A stretch of 64,000 nucleotides of DNA from positions 1 through 64,000 of the forward strand of contig JAFXEF010000057.1 of the NCBI GenBank assembly GCA_017520935.1, read 5' to 3'. The DNA is from Bacteroidaceae bacterium (GTDB lineage Bacteria > Bacteroidota > Bacteroidia > Bacteroidales > Bacteroidaceae). Made by a program: the position numbers and the translations under genes. Below are positions 52,929 through 60,955 of this stretch, one piece after another (position 1 is the first letter of the stretch; every line of letters starts with the position of its first letter). The notes under the pieces were generated by a model that ran no database searches, was not told where the DNA came from, and was given only the letters and a program-made list of their open reading frames with translations.

Positions 52929-54062
52929 ATGAAACCAACCAAACTATTCCTCTTCCTTGCCGTGGCGGTGCTGCTGGGGGCGTGTGCAGAAAAGACAGGG
53001 AAAATACACTGCCATATTGAGGGCACAGTGCCCGACTCTACCTATACGATGATGTTGCTCGCTCCTTCGGGCAGTGACTTCCGTGTAGTGGATGCAGATA
53101 GTATCCCTGTGATAGACGGCAAGTTTACATTCGACCTCTATGTGGATGAGGTAATGCCCTATCAACTCGTTTCAATGGAGGAGCACAATCTTGGCAGTAT
53201 GTTTCCTTGTGAATTCTTTGCAGAGGAGGGAACGATAAATGCCACCTTCTACCATTATGAAAGAGATGCTAAGCCGCCTACCGTGAAGTGTGACGGTCCT
53301 ATCAATATGAAATTCAGAGAATATGACGCAGAGCTGAACCGCAGGCTTGCTCCATTGCTGCAAGAAATCGACTCCCTGATTAATATTGCGCAATGGGATT
53401 CTCCACGTATGGAGGAGCTGAACACAATGTTCCGTGCTACGAAGAACAGATGTACCGAAGAATACATACGCAACGAACGTTCTATCGTAGGTCTGTATTT
53501 GCTGATGCGCCAAGCAATGTGGATGGGACATTCAGAAGCGGATGATTCTCTTTGTACCGCATTGTACAACGAAATATATCAACCACTCTTCCCCGACCAT
53601 CCGCTGAGCAAGCAGATAGAGGAGTGGATAGAAAGTCTTGACATTAGGGTAGGTAATCGCTATATCGATTTCACTGCTCCTGCCCTCGACGGCACACAAC
53701 ACACGCTGAGCAAGGAAATCAACGGAAAGATTGCCCTCATCGACCTGTGGGCTTCGTGGTGCGGCTCCTGCCGACGTACATCGAAGAGCATGATTCCCCT
53801 CTACGAGAAATACAAGGAGCGTGGCTTCACGGTCGTAGGCGTGGCTCGCGAAAGCAAGCGTGAGGATATGGAGCGTGCCCTTGCACGCGATGGTTACCCA
53901 TGGCTCAATCTGTTGGAGCTACATGATGAACATAAGATTTGGGAGAAATATGGCGTTAGCCGAGCTGGTGGTATCACCGTGCTTGTAGACCGCGACGGAA
54001 CCATCCTTGCTATTCACCCCACAGCCGAAGAGGTAGAGCGAATATTGCTGGAGAAGTTATAA
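52929..54062 (+). CDS. TlpA-type thioredoxin lipoprotein 2
   Basis: A 377-residue lipoprotein (Cys19) with a DUF4369-like N-terminal domain (HCHIEGTVPDSTYTMMLLAP), a helical middle (about 115-235) and a C-terminal TlpA thioredoxin domain (DFTAPALDGTQHTLSKE, then the active site WCGSCR near 277-281). Ser replaces the more common Pro in CxxC, which shifts the redox potential in other thioredoxins. Its start and first residues MKPTKLFL match those of the preceding paralogue, showing duplication of the 5' region. The cis-Pro loop is GVSRAGGITVLVD, so the usual Pro is Ile/Gly here. Confidence 0.85.
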   Translation: MKPTKLFLFLAVAVLLGACAEKTGKIHCHIEGTVPDSTYTMMLLAPSGSDFRVVDADSIPVIDGKFTFDLYVDEVMPYQLVSMEEHNLGSMFPCEFFAEEGTINATFYHYERDAKPPTVKCDGPINMKFREYDAELNRRLAPLLQEIDSLINIAQWDSPRMEELNTMFRATKNRCTEEYIRNERSIVGLYLLMRQAMWMGHSEADDSLCTALYNEIYQPLFPDHPLSKQIEEWIESLDIRVGNRYIDFTAPALDGTQHTLSKEINGKIALIDLWASWCGSCRRTSKSMIPLYEKYKERGFTVVGVARESKREDMERALARDGYPWLNLLELHDEHKIWEKYGVSRAGGITVLVDRDGTILAIHPTAEEVERILLEKL

Positions 54063-54131
54063 TTCATGATTAATTACCTCTGGACGAAACGGATGATTAG
54101 TAACGTAGGGACACAAGTCTACACAGAATTC

Positions 54132-54177
54132 AAGATTCAGCATTCAGAATTCTCAACATATCCTCAATAATGTCACG
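54132..54177 (-). pseudogene. Remnant of a GH3-gene 3' end
   Basis: On the minus strand this reads RDIIEDMLRILNAES followed by a stop, close to the true C-terminus of the GH3-family protein at 56443 (RDIMEDMLRVMSCES, stop). The core 54152-54177 matches 56464-56489 at 24 of 26 bases. Upstream of it nothing else of the GH3 gene remains. It is a scrap left by duplication or insertion. Confidence 0.65.
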
Positions 54178-54294
54178 CCCAATGTTAATTATTTTTCATC
54201 TTGCTGTAACCTTTTGGCAAGTTGTGTTGTCTAATTGACGGTGACACCAACAAAAGCGAACCAAATGAATAAACAAACTAAAACAACGAACGAT

Positions 54295-55005
54295 ATGAAA
54301 AAGTTTTTCAAAGTGCTGCTACTGGCAGCGGTGGCATTGATGCCGGTGATGGGAATGGCGCAAGAGAAACCATCAGAAAAGGATGTAGAACAAAAGTTTG
54401 AACGCGAGATGAGGCTCCGGCAATACACGGACTCGGTGGAAAGAGCGCGACTGACGCAGCTGTATGCTCATCAAGAAGAGATGGCGCAGCTGAAGAGTAA
54501 TGCTACAATACGAAAAATCAAAGCCATCTGGGACGATGACATATTGATTATGGTTTGTTTCATTGCGGCAGGCATTATCGTGCTCGTCCTCTGTCTGCGC
54601 CACTCACGCCGCAAGGCTGAAGACCATAAGGAACTTATCAACAAACTCATCGACAATAACCTGCTGAATTCTACCGAACCTATCAGCAAGGAGGCTATCG
54701 AGGCACTGATGAGGCCGAAGAAGAGCGAGAAGGAACGATATATCTTTGATGCTACATTGCTGGGGCTTGGTATAGGTCTGCTAATAAGTGCTGAAACAAC
54801 GGGATATGGCATAAAGGAGTTCTTAAGATTTGCAGCATTTATTCTTGCAAGCTTAGGCCTGCTACGCCTCATCATCCGTACTATAGCTACAATCATTGAG
54901 CGTAGAAATGCAAAGCGTGAACTGGATACAAGGCTTATGGAAGAGGCTGTACGAAAACAGAGAACTGATATCGTGCAAGAGGCTGAGGTGATTGAGGAAA
55001 AGTAA
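54295..55005 (+). CDS. DUF6249-like membrane protein
   Basis: A 236-residue protein with an N-terminal signal (MKKFFKVLLLAAVALMPVMG, ending MGMAQ), a charged helical segment, one transmembrane helix (about 82-100, MVCFIAAGIIVLVLCLRHSRR) and a C-terminal pair of hydrophobic helices (about 155-205) before a Lys/Glu-rich tail. The layout with HSRRKAEDHKELINKLIDN resembles the DUF6249 family, often found next to ECF sigma genes in Bacteroidota. I prefer ATG 54295 to an earlier ATG at 54265. Function unknown; it precedes sigma factor 2. Confidence 0.6.
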   Translation: MKKFFKVLLLAAVALMPVMGMAQEKPSEKDVEQKFEREMRLRQYTDSVERARLTQLYAHQEEMAQLKSNATIRKIKAIWDDDILIMVCFIAAGIIVLVLCLRHSRRKAEDHKELINKLIDNNLLNSTEPISKEAIEALMRPKKSEKERYIFDATLLGLGIGLLISAETTGYGIKEFLRFAAFILASLGLLRLIIRTIATIIERRNAKRELDTRLMEEAVRKQRTDIVQEAEVIEEK

Positions 55006-55029
55006 TCATACCAAGTAAAAGAGTTTATA

Positions 55030-55102
55030 TTAAGAGTCGAGCCACTGACGTCAGATTTTCTTTGTGATGCTTGTGAAATGATACGCCATGCCTGACTCTT
55101 AA
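55030..55102. repeat. Inverted repeat around a TGACGTCA site
   Basis: TTAAGAGTC (55030-55038) pairs with GACTCTTAA (55094-55102); between them lies the 8-bp palindrome TGACGTCA (55046-55053). After the right arm comes an AATTCCTAATTCATAATTC run leading to the sigma gene. Confidence 0.55.
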
Positions 55103-55155
55103 TTCCGACTATCCTTACTCATAATTCCTAATTCATAATTCATAATTATCTCCCC

Positions 55156-55704
55156 GTGTCCACTCCCGAAGAAATACTCCTTATCTCCCGTGTGCTGCTC
55201 CTGAACGATGGGCGTGCATTCGGCCGACTGATGAAGCGGTATCTGCGCCCAGTGCGCCACTACTTCCTCATACAGACGGGCGGCGATGAGGCGCTGAGCG
55301 ATGACCTCACGCAGGAGACCTTCATTCGTGTGTGGAGGGGACTGGACAGCTACAAGCGGCTCTCGGCGTTCGGCACGTGGGTGTACCGCATTGCCTTCAC
55401 CACCTATCAGAACCATCTCAAGGGAGTGAAGCATCACCTGAGTCTCGACGATGAGCACGTGACTCCTGCCCTGCAGCACTTGGCCGTGGAGCCCGACTAT
55501 GATGCCGAGGAGATAGCGGCCCTGCATCGCGCCATCGGCATGCTGGGCGAGGGCGAGAAGACCTGCATCACGCTCTTCTACCTGGAGGAGATGAGCATCA
55601 AGGAGATAGCGGCCGTGACGGAAATGAGTACCGGCACCATCAAGACATCGCTGAGCCGCGGACGAAACCATTTACGAACCTTGCTGACTGAAGAATTACC
55701 ATAA
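55156..55704 (+). CDS. ECF sigma factor 2
   Basis: A 182-residue ECF sigma starting with GTG at 55156. Region 2 contains DDLTQETFIRVWRGLDSYK and the region 4 helix-turn-helix is MSIKEIAAVTEMSTGTIKTS. Region 2 shows FGTWVYRIAFTTYQNHLK, typical of the RpoE-like class. The end (LRTLLTEELP) lies in a 24-bp segment that is repeated 250 bp downstream. Its predicted anti-sigma starts at 55994, but 289 bp of repeat-rich DNA separates them, which is unusual for such pairs (normally 0-20 bp). Confidence 0.9.
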   Translation: MSTPEEILLISRVLLLNDGRAFGRLMKRYLRPVRHYFLIQTGGDEALSDDLTQETFIRVWRGLDSYKRLSAFGTWVYRIAFTTYQNHLKGVKHHLSLDDEHVTPALQHLAVEPDYDAEEIAALHRAIGMLGEGEKTCITLFYLEEMSIKEIAAVTEMSTGTIKTSLSRGRNHLRTLLTEELP

Positions 55705-55946
55705 TATAGATGTTTACCTATAATGCAAAATGTTCGATTGACTCACGCAAATGACTTATGTTTCACACAGATCTCACGAATCTCACGAAGAGCACTTGCT
55801 ATCGCTCGTGCTTACCTCCGGGATGTATACACTCGGCGAAGCCGACAAGCGCGGGCGAAGCGACGCGCCATCTGTGAGATTTGTGAGATCTGTGTGAGAT
55901 AAAAAAATCCGTGAGAGAGAACTACGAACCTTACTGACTGAAGAAT
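55673..55946. repeat. Insertion-like palindromic element flanked by 24-bp direct repeats
   Basis: The 24-bp tail of the sigma gene (55673-55696) recurs at 55923-55946 with one mismatch. The intervening DNA has a long inverted repeat: TCACACAGATCTCACGAATC (from 55763) against the complement of GTGAGATTTGTGAGATCTGT (from 55874), about 24 bp per arm with one mismatch. The second tail copy is followed directly by an in-frame TAA (LRTLLTEE, stop), so it may be the original gene end. Confidence 0.7.
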
Positions 55947-55993
55947 AATAATGTACCACCTCCCCTCAGAGGAGAATAAAAAAGGAAGAGAAT

Positions 55994-56368
55994 ATGAACA
56001 AGGAAGACCGACAGATAAGAGCGCTGCTACAGAAAGCAGACACCACAAGTCGCGAGCACGAAGCCTCGCTGCACGCACGCATCATGCGCCAACTGCCCGA
56101 GCGCAACCTGCGCCGCATATACCTTGTCATCATCTTTGCCCTGCTATGGGGAGGCGGCATTGCCCTGCTCGTCTGCTACTGGCAGCCGATAGCGGCATCG
56201 ATGCTTGCCGTGGCATCATCGCTGCTTGACCATACGCTCCCTTCCGTGGAGACCTTCACGACCTTTGCCCTGTGCATAGGCACTATCGTGCTCATCGTGG
56301 TGCAGAGCCGCGATGTGATGGACGAGTATTATGAGAGGGAGATTATGGGAATGATGGAGAGTTTTTGA
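55994..56368 (+). CDS. Putative anti-sigma factor 2
   Basis: A 124-residue protein: a charged cytoplasmic N-terminus (MNKEDRQIRALLQKADTTSREHE), then two hydrophobic helices (about 42-62 and 90-107) and a short acidic tail with a DEYYEREIM motif. This layout resembles the small DUF5056-like membrane proteins found directly after ECF sigma genes in Bacteroidales, which are presumed anti-sigmas. The stop codon TGA lies in a GAGTTTTTGAGTTGTGAGTT repeat run, so the natural C-terminus may be altered. Function inferred. Confidence 0.6.
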   Translation: MNKEDRQIRALLQKADTTSREHEASLHARIMRQLPERNLRRIYLVIIFALLWGGGIALLVCYWQPIAASMLAVASSLLDHTLPSVETFTTFALCIGTIVLIVVQSRDVMDEYYEREIMGMMESF

Positions 56369-56455
56369 GTTGTGAGTTGCACGCACAATGCAGCTCCGCC
56401 AATCATTTATTATCATCCGGAGGCCAACTCAAAACTCAAGACTCAAGACTCACAA
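56361..56455. repeat. AACTCAAAACTC-type repeat run between convergent genes
   Basis: TTTTTGAGTTGTGAGTT (56362) faces an inverted AACTCAAAACTCAAGACTC run (56427-56447); GAGTTGTGAGT is perfectly complementary to ACTCACAACTC (56446-56456). It supplies the stop of the anti-sigma gene on one side and the last residues (MSCES) of the GH3 gene on the other. Confidence 0.65.
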
Positions 56456-57957
56456 CTCATAACTCTCAACATATCCTCCATAATGTCGCGCGAGTTGCTC
56501 AGGCGAGGAATCTTGTGCTGGCCGCCCAGCTTGCCTTTTTCCTTGAGCCAGGCATCGAAGAGACCCTTACGGGCAGGGATTATCTCAAGTTCTTGAAGTG
56601 TGATGTCCTTATAGCGCTTAGCCTCGTAGTCGGAGTTGATGGTCTGCAGGGCTTGGTCGAGCAGACGGGCGAAGACGTTGAGATCGGCAGGAGGCGTGGC
56701 AAACTCGATGAGCCACTGGTGACGACACTTGGCGTTGCCATCCATGAAGACGGGAGCAGCAGTATACTCCTTGACCTGAGCACCGGTGGCCTCGCAAGCC
56801 TGGCGTAGACCCTTCTCGGCATTGTCTACCACAAGTTCTTCGCCAAAGGCGTTGATGAAGTGCTTGGTGCGTCCGGTGATGATAAACTTATAGGGATTCT
56901 TCTGGGTAAACTTCACCGTATCGCCGATGATGTAGCGCCACAGGCCGCACGAAGTGCTGATGACCATGGCATAGTTGCGCCCCGGCTCCACGCCCCAGAG
57001 GGGCACGATGGTGGGGTTCTCCTTGCCAAACTCGTCCATGGGGATGAACTCGTAGAACACACCGTAGTCGAGCATCAGCAGCATGGCAGGGTCGGCGAGG
57101 TCGCTCTGCAAGCCGAAGAATCCCTCGCTGGCGTTGTAGGTCTCCATATAATGCATGCGGTCGGTGGGTATGAGCTGCTTGTACTGCTCACGGTAAGGCG
57201 TAAAGGCCACGCCGCCATGGAAGAAGACCTCAAGGTTGGGCCACAGTTGGCAAAGGTTGTCCTTGCCGGTGATCTCGAGCGTACGCTTGAGCACAGCCAT
57301 CATCCAGGAGGGCACACCGGAGAGGTTCGTGATGTTACAATCCTTGACATACTGGGCTATGCGCTCCATCTTCTCCTCGAAGTCGTTCAACAGGGCTATC
57401 TCCTTGCCAGGCACACGGAAGAGGTTGATGAAGGGACTGACATTCTCTATGAGGATGGCGCTGAGGTCACCCACAAGACTGTGGGGAAGGTTGTAGTTGG
57501 GGGCATGGCTGCCACCGAGGATGAGCGCCTTGCCGCTGAACATGCGGCTCTGCGGATTGCTGCGGAGGTAGAGGGCCACAGAGTCGGTGCCGCCACGGTA
57601 GTGGAGGTTATCGAGGCCATCCTGCGACACGGGGATAAACTTACTCTTGTCATTGGTAGTGCCCGATGACTTGGCGTACCACTTCACACGTCCGGGCCAC
57701 AGGATGTTGCTCTCGCCATGGCGCATACGGTCGATATAGCTCTTCAGCCCCTCATAGTCGGAGACGGGCACGCGGGCGGCAAACTGCTCGTAATCACGGA
57801 TATTGTCATAGCCATAGAGAGTGCCCCACTCAGTGTGACGGCTCTTGCTGATAAGGTGTGAGAGAACGCGGCGCTGTATCGCCTCGGCCTGGGTATCATA
57901 TTGGTCAATCTTGTGCTGTCTGAACTTTAAGGCAGTACCAATCAATTTGGTTTGCAT
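56443..57957 (-). CDS. GH3-family acyl-adenylate/amide synthetase-like enzyme
   Basis: A 504-residue protein of the GH3 family (PF03321, named after plant auxin-induced GH3), which adenylates carboxylic acids and couples them to amino acids. The motifs WYAKSSGTTNDKSKFIPVS (P-loop-like), YMETYNASEGFFGLQ and GRNYAMVISTSCGLWRYIIGDTV fit the family, as does ITGRTKHFINAFGEEL. The role in Bacteroidota is not known. The C-terminus RVMSCES is repeat-derived; family members usually end with a native helix. Start ATG 57957 (MQTKLIG) opens a normal N-terminus. Confidence 0.85.
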   Translation of the reverse strand: MQTKLIGTALKFRQHKIDQYDTQAEAIQRRVLSHLISKSRHTEWGTLYGYDNIRDYEQFAARVPVSDYEGLKSYIDRMRHGESNILWPGRVKWYAKSSGTTNDKSKFIPVSQDGLDNLHYRGGTDSVALYLRSNPQSRMFSGKALILGGSHAPNYNLPHSLVGDLSAILIENVSPFINLFRVPGKEIALLNDFEEKMERIAQYVKDCNITNLSGVPSWMMAVLKRTLEITGKDNLCQLWPNLEVFFHGGVAFTPYREQYKQLIPTDRMHYMETYNASEGFFGLQSDLADPAMLLMLDYGVFYEFIPMDEFGKENPTIVPLWGVEPGRNYAMVISTSCGLWRYIIGDTVKFTQKNPYKFIITGRTKHFINAFGEELVVDNAEKGLRQACEATGAQVKEYTAAPVFMDGNAKCRHQWLIEFATPPADLNVFARLLDQALQTINSDYEAKRYKDITLQELEIIPARKGLFDAWLKEKGKLGGQHKIPRLSNSRDIMEDMLRVMSCES

Positions 57958-58038
57958 AAGTACTTGTTAGTTACAAAAACGTGCAAATGTAATGCAAACT
58001 TTTGGAAGAATGTGATAAACGGTAAAAATTATAATAAA

Positions 58039-58896
58039 TTATAACATATTGCCCGACTCAACGGCATGCGGTTTATCAATTACTTCCTCATCGTTGACCT
58101 CCATCGGAGCGGTAGGGGCAGTACGCTGTTCATACAGTTCGACGGCTTTCTTATACAAGTCGCTCTTCTTGCGGATATGGCGCATAGCCTCCTTGGCGGC
58201 AAGCTGCTGGCTCTCCTTCTTGGAATATCCGAAGCCCGTGCCAAACTCCAGTCCCTCGATGCATACACGGCTACGGAAGGTGGGGCTGTTGGTACCTACG
58301 GTGTGCTCATCCATAAGTTCAAATACGACATTGAACTGCGTTTTCTGGCTCCACTCGATGAGCTTGCTCTTGAAATTGTCATCCTCCTTGGCCACCTTAT
58401 CAATATCAATATGCTTACCTATGAGCCTATCCTTGAAGAACCTATAGCACCACGCATAGCCACGGTCGAGATAGATAGCACCAATGAGTGCCTCGAAGGC
58501 ATTTCCAGAGATGAAACTGTTGTGCGTGCGGTTGATGTGGGTCGACTGAATGAGCTCTACCAATCCTGTCTCCTTGGCAATACGGTTGAGGGTACTGCGT
58601 TGTACCATCTTGCTGCGTACCGAAGTGAGAAATCCCTCTTTCTTGCCAGGGTATTTGTGATATAAGATATCGCTTACCACAGCCTCGATGATGGCATCGC
58701 CCAAGTACTCGAGACGTTCATTGTCTTTTTTTTGCTCAGTAGGGCGGTAGTGATTGAGCGAACGGTGCATCAGAGCTTCGCGATAGACCGATACCCTGCG
58801 GGGATAAAAGCCCAATATACGATACAACTTGCGACGAAACTCCTTGTCGTTACTAAAAAGATAATGTATATAATCAGTCAGGCGGGTGGTAAGCAC
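58039..58896 (-). CDS. rnc: Ribonuclease III
   Basis: RNase III cleaves double-stranded RNA in rRNA and mRNA processing. The 285-residue product shows the NERLEYLGDAIIE signature with catalytic Glu/Asp, SGNAFEALIGAIYLDRGY, and a C-terminal dsRNA-binding domain (about 175-245; FGTGFGYSKKESQQLAAKEA). It starts with GTG at 58896; no ATG in that part of the frame gives a full N-terminus. It follows acpP at 96 bp. In Bacteroidales fabF usually lies between these two genes; it is absent here. Confidence 0.95.
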   Translation of the reverse strand: MLTTRLTDYIHYLFSNDKEFRRKLYRILGFYPRRVSVYREALMHRSLNHYRPTEQKKDNERLEYLGDAIIEAVVSDILYHKYPGKKEGFLTSVRSKMVQRSTLNRIAKETGLVELIQSTHINRTHNSFISGNAFEALIGAIYLDRGYAWCYRFFKDRLIGKHIDIDKVAKEDDNFKSKLIEWSQKTQFNVVFELMDEHTVGTNSPTFRSRVCIEGLEFGTGFGYSKKESQQLAAKEAMRHIRKKSDLYKKAVELYEQRTAPTAPMEVNDEEVIDKPHAVESGNML

Positions 58897-58923
58897 GGTG
58901 TTGATGTGTATAATAAAAGAAAC

Positions 58924-58969
58924 AAAAAAAGCCGTATAATCGGGCTTGAGCCAATTAATACGACTTTTT
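58924..58969 (-). terminator. Terminator between acpP and rnc
   Basis: On the minus strand, AAGTCGTATTAAT pairs with ATTATACGGCTT with one bulge and a GC inner stem, followed by a T-run of seven (complement of 58924-58930). It should stop most transcripts leaving acpP before rnc. Confidence 0.75.
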
Positions 58970-58992
58970 ATAGTACTATCGCGGTACTCTGA

Positions 58993-59229
58993 TTACTTCG
59001 CGTTGTTAGCGATGTAGTCAACAGCGTCCTGTACAGTAGAAATCTTCTCTGCCTGATCATCGGGAATTGACATACCGAATTCCTTCTCAAGCTCCATAAT
59101 CAATTCTACTGTATCCAAAGAATCTGCACCGAGATCGTTTGTAAAACTTGCATTGGGAGTTACTTCTGACTCATCTACACCAAGCTTATCTACGATAATA
59201 GCCTTTACTCTTGCTTCAATTTCTGCCAT
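58993..59229 (-). CDS. acpP: Acyl carrier protein
   Basis: ACP carries growing acyl chains on a phosphopantetheine arm. The 78-residue product shows the modification site [18 protein letters not shown] with the Ser in DSL, and acidic helices. Start ATG 59229 is the only one. The promoter box lies about 120 bp upstream. The gene is monocistronic, as a terminator follows. Confidence 0.97.
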   Translation of the reverse strand: MAEIEARVKAIIVDKLGVDESEVTPNASFTNDLGADSLDTVELIMELEKEFGMSIPDDQAEKISTVQDAVDYIANNAK

Positions 59230-59351
59230 AATAGTAATGTTTTTTAATGAATAAATAACTTAAAGCGATACAAAGAAAAGAAACTTTCGCTTTCGCTCCA
59301 AATATTTTTCTCGTATTTCAAAAAAAAGTGCACTAAAAAACAATCATTGAG

Positions 59352-59359
59352 CAAAGATA
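59352..59359 (-). promoter_or_regulatory. -7 box of acpP
   Basis: The minus strand reads TATCTTTG, an exact TAnnTTTG match, about 123 bp upstream of the acpP start, so the leader is long. A clear -33 TTTG is not visible. Confidence 0.6.
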
Positions 59360-59419
59360 ACACGAAAAGTGAGCTTTTTTGTCGCTTTTCAGATAGCAAA
59401 ACATTGGTATAATATAAAT

Positions 59420-59449
59420 CCAGGTGGCGGGAAAAGCTCCGCCACCTGG
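59420..59449 (-). terminator. Terminator after rubrerythrin
   Basis: A perfect 11-bp stem CCAGGTGGCGG / CCGCCACCTGG with an 8-nt loop lies just past the stop of the rubrerythrin gene (minus strand), followed by ATTTATATT, a weak T-run. Confidence 0.75.
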
Positions 59450-59471
59450 TCAAAACAGTCGCCTCGACTTC

Positions 59472-60047
59472 TCAATAGTTGTCGGCTTTCAGCTCGAAAT
59501 AGCCCTTCGGATGCAGACAAGCCGGACAACGGTCGGGTGCCTTCTTGCCAGTAAATGTATAGCCACACTTTCGGCACTGCCACGTTACGGGCTCGGGACG
59601 GTGGAACACATGCTCACGTTCCATATTCTCCAACAGTCTTAGGTAGCGTTCCTCGTGCTGCTGCTCGGCAACACAGATGGCACGATACATAATGGCAATC
59701 TCCTTGAAGCCCTCTTCCTCGGCTACATCGGCAAAGACCGGATACATCTCATACCACTCTTCGTGCTCGCCAGCAGCAGCTGCTCGCAGGTTGTCCATTG
59801 TGGTCTGTATCGTTCCAGCCGGATAGTCGGCACGTATCTCCACCATACCTCCCTCGAGGAAGCGGAACATACGTTCGGCGTGCATCTTCTCCTGCTCGGC
59901 CGTTTCAAGGAAGATGGCTGCTATCTGCTCAAAGCCCTCACGCCGGGCCTCCTCGGAAAAATAGGTATAGCGCATACGTGCTTGCGATTCACCTGCAAAC
60001 GAGGTCAGCAGGTTCTTTTCGGTCAATGTTCCTTTTACACTTTTCAT
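59472..60047 (-). CDS. rbr: Rubrerythrin
   Basis: Rubrerythrin reduces hydrogen peroxide in anaerobes. The 191-residue product has the ferritin-like diiron domain (FAGESQARMRYTYFSEEARR and QEKMHAERMFRFLE; Glu ligands E20, E53) and a C-terminal rubredoxin-type site: CRKCGYTFTG and CPACLHP, both CxxC. Start ATG 60047 opens the normal MKSVKGTLTEKNLL. This fits an anaerobic host with some oxygen tolerance. Confidence 0.95.
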   Translation of the reverse strand: MKSVKGTLTEKNLLTSFAGESQARMRYTYFSEEARREGFEQIAAIFLETAEQEKMHAERMFRFLEGGMVEIRADYPAGTIQTTMDNLRAAAAGEHEEWYEMYPVFADVAEEEGFKEIAIMYRAICVAEQQHEERYLRLLENMEREHVFHRPEPVTWQCRKCGYTFTGKKAPDRCPACLHPKGYFELKADNY

Positions 60048-60156
60048 ACGGGTATCTCTTCTTTGATTGATATTCTACCCGATGAGAACACCCCGAAGCG
60101 AAGAAAGGTTTTGGAGGAATGTATATTTATTCCGGATTCAGGAATACCTAAAAGAA

Positions 60157-60936
60157 TCAATACGAGGCTGAAGCCTTGATTCCCCGAGCAATGAGACGTG
60201 CCACAATAGCATCAAGCTCTTCACGCGAAGCCTTTTGGAGTCCTGACATGGGAGTCTCACGGTCGATAGTATAGATCATCACCTCGCGTGGAGCGATACT
60301 TACTACCGCCTCTAACCACGGGTCAACATACTGCGGTGTGGTGTTGTCGACCGACACTCCATCTGCATCCACGCCTTTCATAAACATAGTCTGCACTACA
60401 CACTTCCCCACAAAGTCACGCATACAGGCTATCAGCTCATCCACATCGTAATGACCCACAGGTCGATCCACACGGGCGATGTAGGCAGCATCCACCGTAT
60501 CGAGCTTCACGATATTGTTGTCTACCAGCTTCAAGGCCTCAAACACATCTTTGCGGTTGATACGTGTGGCATTGGTGAGCACACTCACCTTGGCTGTGGG
60601 GCAATAGCGGTTGCGCAGACGGATAGTATCATCTATAATAAGCGCAAAGTCGGGATGTGCCGTAGGTTCACCATTGCCGGCAAAAGTGAGCACATCGGGA
60701 ATCATACCTTCGGCCTGCATCTGTTGCAGTTTTGCCTCCAGGGCTTCGGCCACTTTCTGACGTGTTGGCAGTTTGCTCTTGGGTCTTCGCTCTGCATTAA
60801 ATCCGCACTCACAATAGACACAGTCAAAAGTGCACACCTTGCCATCACCTGGCAATAGATTGATACCCAGCGACACACCCAAACGACGACTCTTTATTGG
60901 CCCGAATATGGGCGACGGATATATTACGGTAGACAT
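60157..60936 (-). CDS. Radical SAM protein
   Basis: A 259-residue radical S-adenosylmethionine protein with the cluster motif CTFDCVYCECG (CxxxCxxC) at residues about 35-42 and the FAGNGEPTAHPDF motif that follows, which fits the small single-domain family of Bacteroidota radical SAM enzymes related to MoaA-like proteins. The substrate is not identifiable. No accessory domain is visible. It diverges from the kinase gene at 61036, with -7 boxes for each (TAACTTTG, complement of 60956-60963; TATCTTTG at 61008-61015) between them. Confidence 0.75.
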   Translation of the reverse strand: MSTVIYPSPIFGPIKSRRLGVSLGINLLPGDGKVCTFDCVYCECGFNAERRPKSKLPTRQKVAEALEAKLQQMQAEGMIPDVLTFAGNGEPTAHPDFALIIDDTIRLRNRYCPTAKVSVLTNATRINRKDVFEALKLVDNNIVKLDTVDAAYIARVDRPVGHYDVDELIACMRDFVGKCVVQTMFMKGVDADGVSVDNTTPQYVDPWLEAVVSIAPREVMIYTIDRETPMSGLQKASREELDAIVARLIARGIKASASY

Positions 60937-60955
60937 AGCTTAAACATTTTGCTCA

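Noticed and set aside
59244..59453. 69-residue minus-strand frame between acpP and rubrerythrin
   Set aside because: It spans the acpP promoter and the terminator and has a phenylalanine-rich composition from AT-rich DNA, with no domain.
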